Assembly (NCBI GenBank): GCA_001776475.1
Contig: MFBQ01000020.1
Span: 4,243-12,174, forward strand
DNA length: 7,932 nucleotides
Reading direction: 5' to 3'
Source of the DNA: Candidatus Curtissbacteria bacterium RIFCSPLOWO2_01_FULL_41_18
GTDB lineage: Bacteria; Patescibacteriota; Microgenomatia; Curtissbacterales; GWA2-41-24
A model generated the notes under the pieces. It was not told where the DNA came from and searched no databases. It was given only the letters and a program-made list of their open reading frames with translations. Below are positions 5,332 through 7,932 of the stretch, piece after piece; the first letter of the stretch is position 1, and every line of letters begins with the position of its first letter. The position numbers were made by a program, and so were the translations under genes.

Positions 5332-6075
5332 ATGAAGGGCGTAGTTTTAGCAGGCGGACTTGGGACCAGACTTTATCCCCTGACCCATGCCACCAATAAA
5401 CATTTGCTTCCGGTTTACGACAAACCGATGATCTACTACCCAGTCCAAACATTGGTGAGCGCCGGTATAAAAGACATCCTGATTGTCGTTGGAGGTCCTC
5501 ATGCCGGTGATTTTATAAGAGTTCTTCAAAACGGCAAGGAATTTGGTGTCACACATTTGGAATACGCCTATCAGACTTCCGGCGACGGCGGCATAGCTGA
5601 TGCCCTGAAATTGGCCCAAGACTTTGCAGACGAGGAACCCATTACCGTAATTCTTGGCGACAACTGCACCGATGCCGATATCACATTTGAGGTAAACAAT
5701 TTTGCAGATGGCGCCGTAATTTTTCTAAAGGAAGTTGAAGACCCGCAGCGATTTGGCATTGCCGAGGTAAAAGATTCAAAAGTCGTCTCCATTGAGGAAA
5801 AACCACAAAACCCCAAAACTAATCTGGCAGTTACGGGTCTCTATATTTACGATAATCAGGTATTTTCTCATATTAAAAAAATTAAATCGTCTGCGCGTGG
5901 GCAACTGGAAATTACTGATGTCAATAATATATATATAAAGGGAGGAAAACTTCGCTGGGCCAAACTTTTGGGATTTTGGTCAGATGCTGGAACTTTCGAA
6001 AGTCTCTACAGAACTAGTGTCTTTTGGGCTAGAAAAAGCTTGGGCAAGAAAGAAAAGGAGTTAACAAACTTCTAA
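5332..6075 (+). CDS. rfbA: Glucose-1-phosphate thymidylyltransferase (short-form RmlA)
   Basis: Cytoplasmic enzyme that joins dTTP and glucose-1-phosphate to give dTDP-glucose and pyrophosphate, the first step of dTDP-L-rhamnose synthesis. The nucleotidyltransferase signature is near the N-terminus: LAGGLGTRLYPLT (residues 6-18) with K23 in NKHLLPVYDKPMIYYP. LGDN carries the metal-binding D110, IEEKP has K157 for sugar phosphate, GQLEITDVN is at 190-198, and WSDAG has the second metal ligand D218. At 247 residues it is the short form; E. coli RmlA is about 293 and has a C-terminal extension that helps form the allosteric site. The substrate loop reads YQTSGDGGIADAL, as in short archaeal and bacterial homologues, rather than QPSPDGLAQA. 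A UTP-using nucleotidyltransferase is possible, but the rfbB, rfbC and rfbD neighbours argue for RmlA. It ends one base before rfbB. Confidence 0.93.
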   Translation: MKGVVLAGGLGTRLYPLTHATNKHLLPVYDKPMIYYPVQTLVSAGIKDILIVVGGPHAGDFIRVLQNGKEFGVTHLEYAYQTSGDGGIADALKLAQDFADEEPITVILGDNCTDADITFEVNNFADGAVIFLKEVEDPQRFGIAEVKDSKVVSIEEKPQNPKTNLAVTGLYIYDNQVFSHIKKIKSSARGQLEITDVNNIYIKGGKLRWAKLLGFWSDAGTFESLYRTSVFWARKSLGKKEKELTNF

Positions 6076-6076
6076 C

Positions 6077-7087
6077 ATGCGGCTTTTGGTAACTGGCGGA
6101 GCAGGATTTATAGGAAGCAACTTCATCCACTACTGGTTAAAAAATCATCCGAGTGATCAAATAATTAATTTTGACAACCTTACCTACGCTGGTAACCTTG
6201 AAAATCTAGAGAGTGTCAAAAATAGCCAAAACTACACTTTTACAAAAGGCGATATTGCCAACGCCAAAGAAGTTAGATATGCAATAAAAAATGTCGATGT
6301 TGTAGTCAATTTCGCAGCCGAATCCCATGTCGACAGGTCAATTTTGGATCCTGCTCCATTTATCTTAACCAACGTTGTCGGCACGCAAATACTTTTAGAT
6401 GTTGCCAAAGAAGCTGGGGTTAGGCGATTTCATCATGTTTCTACAGACGAGGTCTATGGCTCACTGGATTTAAATTCTAAAGAAAAGTTTAGAGAAGATA
6501 GTCCGTATCGGCCCAACAGTCCTTATGCCGCATCAAAAGCGGCTTCCGACCATCTGGTTCGTGCTTATCACGCAACTTACGGATTTCCCATAACAGTCAC
6601 CAACTGTTCTAACAACTTTGGCCCATATCAATTTCCAGAGAAGCTTATTTCGCTAGCAATAACTAATTTGCTTGAAGGTAAAAAAGTGCCTGTATATGGG
6701 GATGGTCTTTACGTTCGCGACTGGCTATATGTCAAGGACCATTGCGCCGCAATCGACCTTGTTCTTCAAAAAGGTAAAGTAGGGGCGACATATTGTATTG
6801 GCGTTGATAGTGCCATCGAAAACATCGAGGTAGTCAAGAAAATTCTTAAAATTTTAGACCAGTCCCCAGATAAGATTGAGTATGTTAAGGACAGACCTGG
6901 CCATGATAGAAGATATGCCATAGATGCTGCTAAAATCACAAAAGAGTTAGGCTGGCAACCAAAATACAATTTCGACGATGCCCTTAAGTTAACGGTTGAT
7001 TGGTACAGAAAAAATAAGAGTTGGTGGCAAAAACTTAAAAACAAACAGTTTGGTAAATATTACCAAGAACAATATCACAGAAGATAA
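6077..7087 (+). CDS. rfbB: dTDP-glucose 4,6-dehydratase
   Basis: Cytoplasmic NAD-dependent extended-SDR enzyme converting dTDP-glucose to dTDP-4-keto-6-deoxyglucose, the second rhamnose-pathway step. All hallmarks are present in 336 residues, the usual family length: the NAD loop TGGAGFIGSNF (6-16), the specificity-linked DNLTYAGNLENL (33-44), AAESHVDRS (80-88), STDEVYG with T123, D124 and E125, the YAASK catalytic Tyr150/Lys154, NCSNNFGPYQFPEKLI (176-191) and VRDWLYVKDHC (213-223). The ATG lies one base after the rfbA stop, so translation is probably coupled. An AGGAG inside the end of rfbA (6056-6060) is 16 bases away, too far to be an ordinary ribosome site. The C-terminus is basic and aromatic (WYRKNKSWWQKL...YYQEQYHRR), as is common in RmlB. 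Assignment is firm. Confidence 0.96.
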   Translation: MRLLVTGGAGFIGSNFIHYWLKNHPSDQIINFDNLTYAGNLENLESVKNSQNYTFTKGDIANAKEVRYAIKNVDVVVNFAAESHVDRSILDPAPFILTNVVGTQILLDVAKEAGVRRFHHVSTDEVYGSLDLNSKEKFREDSPYRPNSPYAASKAASDHLVRAYHATYGFPITVTNCSNNFGPYQFPEKLISLAITNLLEGKKVPVYGDGLYVRDWLYVKDHCAAIDLVLQKGKVGATYCIGVDSAIENIEVVKKILKILDQSPDKIEYVKDRPGHDRRYAIDAAKITKELGWQPKYNFDDALKLTVDWYRKNKSWWQKLKNKQFGKYYQEQYHRR

Positions 7088-7096
7088 TTCATTTTA

Positions 7097-7630
7097 ATGA
7101 AATATCAATATATCGATCTTGTAAACCAAAAAGATTTAATAAGAGACGTTATTATCAGAAAATTAACAATTCATAAAGACGCGACAGGCACCTTATTTGA
7201 GACCTTACGAAAGGATTGGGCAGATGTCATAAACGAGTCTGATCTGCAATTTGCTATGCAGTATATGTCCATCACCCCTCCCGGCGTTGCTCGCGATGAA
7301 GACAAATGGCATGTCCATAAGTTTCAAAAAGATCGCTTTATTTGTGTGTCAGGCAGAATTGTCACCGCAATCTGCGATCCAAGACAAGACTCCCAAACAA
7401 AAGGCAGATTAAATTTATTTTTAATGGGTCCCGAAGAAGAGAATGAAATGTATATGGTTGTAATCCCCCCAAATACATACCATGGTTTTATGACAGTTTC
7501 CAAAGACCCGGGCTACCTTTTAAATTTCCCAACCCAACTTTATAACCCTGCGGACGAAGGTAGAATAGATCATGCGGGCGAACTTAGTTGGCGCCAGGTA
7601 AGGAGTGACTTTGGAATCCAAGATAAGTAA
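7097..7630 (+). CDS. rfbC: dTDP-4-dehydrorhamnose 3,5-epimerase family protein (RmlC-like cupin)
   Basis: Cupin of the RmlC fold, expected to epimerise dTDP-4-keto-6-deoxyglucose at C3 and C5. 177 residues is close to the usual 180-190. Beta-strand and turn motifs fit: a first part with KDATGTLFETLRKDW (27-41), the central WHVHKFQKDRFICVSGRIVTAICDPR (71-96), VVIPPNTYHGF (121-131), and YNPADEGRIDH (149-159) corresponding to the family's Y.P..E.GI.WDD end. The usual RGLHYQ loop is not present; KWHVHKFQKDRF occupies its place, with H72 or H74 as the likely catalytic base and K78 as the likely oxyanion Lys. It is therefore a divergent member. The ATG is 9 bases after rfbB and has no clear Shine-Dalgarno sequence. 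Placement between rfbB and rfbD supports the role; a non-catalytic or altered-stereochemistry sugar cupin is the alternative. Confidence 0.85.
   Translation: MKYQYIDLVNQKDLIRDVIIRKLTIHKDATGTLFETLRKDWADVINESDLQFAMQYMSITPPGVARDEDKWHVHKFQKDRFICVSGRIVTAICDPRQDSQTKGRLNLFLMGPEEENEMYMVVIPPNTYHGFMTVSKDPGYLLNFPTQLYNPADEGRIDHAGELSWRQVRSDFGIQDK
7600..7605 (+). promoter_or_regulatory. Ribosome binding site that fixes the rfbD start
   Basis: AAGGAG lies 5 bases before the TTG at 7611, ideal Shine-Dalgarno spacing. An in-frame TAA at 7599-7601 rules out any start further upstream. The GTG at 7605 overlaps the AAGGAG itself, which leaves TTG 7611 as the best start. Confidence 0.6.
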
Positions 7631-7932
7631 AACAGTTGGTGTCATCGGCTCATCTTCAATGGTTGGATCTCGCTACTGCGAGCAAGCATCGAATGATTTT
7701 GATCTCGTTAAGGCGGATTTGTCCGGCCAAATACTCGTTGATATCACCGACGCAGAATCGACAGATGAATTTTTCAAAAAGCACCAATTTGCGAATGCTA
7801 TCCTTTTTTCCGCATTTACCGATGTTGACGCTGCCGAAAAACAAAGGGGGGACAAAAGTAACACCTGTTGGCGAGTCAATGTAAACGGGGTCGAAAATGT
7901 AGTAGCTGCTTGTCTTAAATATCAAAGAGGAT
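7611..7932 (+). CDS. rfbD: dTDP-4-dehydrorhamnose reductase-like protein, 3' partial
   Basis: NAD(P)H-dependent reductase expected to make dTDP-L-rhamnose in the last pathway step. This frame has no early ATG, which hides it; it is open from 7602 to the window end and reads TVGVIGSSSMVGSRY (nucleotide-binding Gly-rich loop), LVDITDAES, then AILFSAFTDVDAAEKQRGDK and CWRVNVNGVENVVAAC, the typical RmlD stretch (N/S-A-AYTDVD.AE ... VN..G..N). I start at TTG 7611 because AAGGAG sits 5 bases upstream and an in-frame TAA lies at 7599-7601; the first ATG (7659) would delete the nucleotide-binding loop. It overlaps the end of rfbC by 20 bases in another frame, implying coupled translation. About 107 of an expected 280-300 residues are visible, so the catalytic YxxxK is outside. 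A general sugar-nucleotide reductase is possible, but the operon context supports RfbD. Confidence 0.8.
   Translation, partial: MESKISKTVGVIGSSSMVGSRYCEQASNDFDLVKADLSGQILVDITDAESTDEFFKKHQFANAILFSAFTDVDAAEKQRGDKSNTCWRVNVNGVENVVAACLKYQRG

Noticed and set aside
5925..5946. AT-dinucleotide run followed by GGGAGGA, resembling a promoter and ribosome site inside rfbA
   Set aside because: No start codon follows at a suitable distance and the bases are in-frame coding for conserved RmlA sequence.
7846..7851. Run of six G in rfbD as a phase-variable tract
   Set aside because: Six bases is short, and it encodes the Arg-Gly-Asp that fits the surrounding DVDAAEKQRGDK stretch, so amino-acid constraint explains it.
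1..7932. CRISPR arrays, tRNA, rRNA or phage genes
   Set aside because: No regularly spaced direct repeats, no cloverleaf with T-loop signature, and no integrase, transposase or structural phage proteins seen on either strand.

Overview
The window looks like a bacterial surface-polysaccharide and cell-envelope locus. The DNA is moderately AT-rich, the proteins are compact, and several starts lack a Shine-Dalgarno sequence or appear leaderless. The short-form RmlA, the YerC-type TrpR homologue and the secreted multi-Ig protein ending in an LWPPN...VPHDQ module would fit a Candidate Phyla Radiation (Patescibacteria, e.g. Microgenomates-like) genome. That placement is an inference from style of sequence, not proven by any marker gene here.

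Left part (1-4162, + strand): the window opens inside a GalE-type NAD-dependent sugar epimerase that lacks only its N-terminal NAD-binding loop. A 106-base gap with a small inverted repeat and a possible leaderless promoter follows. Next come a large secreted M23 (LytM-type) peptidase with several beta-sandwich domains, and 11 bases after it a small membrane-anchored protein with an extracytoplasmic domain.

Middle (4163-5331): a TrpR/YerC-family repressor gene lies alone on the minus strand. It is bracketed by two near-identical 27-base repeats (24/27 identical), one just past its stop and one covering its GTG start and its -10 box; these look like operators. To its right, on the plus strand, a good sigma70-type promoter is followed at once by a compact hairpin with a U-tract and then by an unrecognised 124-residue ORF. 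A CTAGCTAGTT motif next to the repressor's promoter recurs just upstream of rfbA.

Right part (5332-7932, + strand): a tightly packed dTDP-L-rhamnose operon in the order rfbA, rfbB, rfbC, rfbD. Gaps are 1 and 9 bases, then a 20-base overlap; rfbD runs off the end of the window and begins at a TTG codon. Together the enzymes convert glucose-1-phosphate plus dTTP to dTDP-L-rhamnose, and the upstream epimerase would supply another nucleotide sugar. The most interesting element is the possible regulatory circuit: a TrpR-like repressor with duplicated operator-like sites that may control itself and, through the shared CTAGCTAGTT motif, the rhamnose operon.
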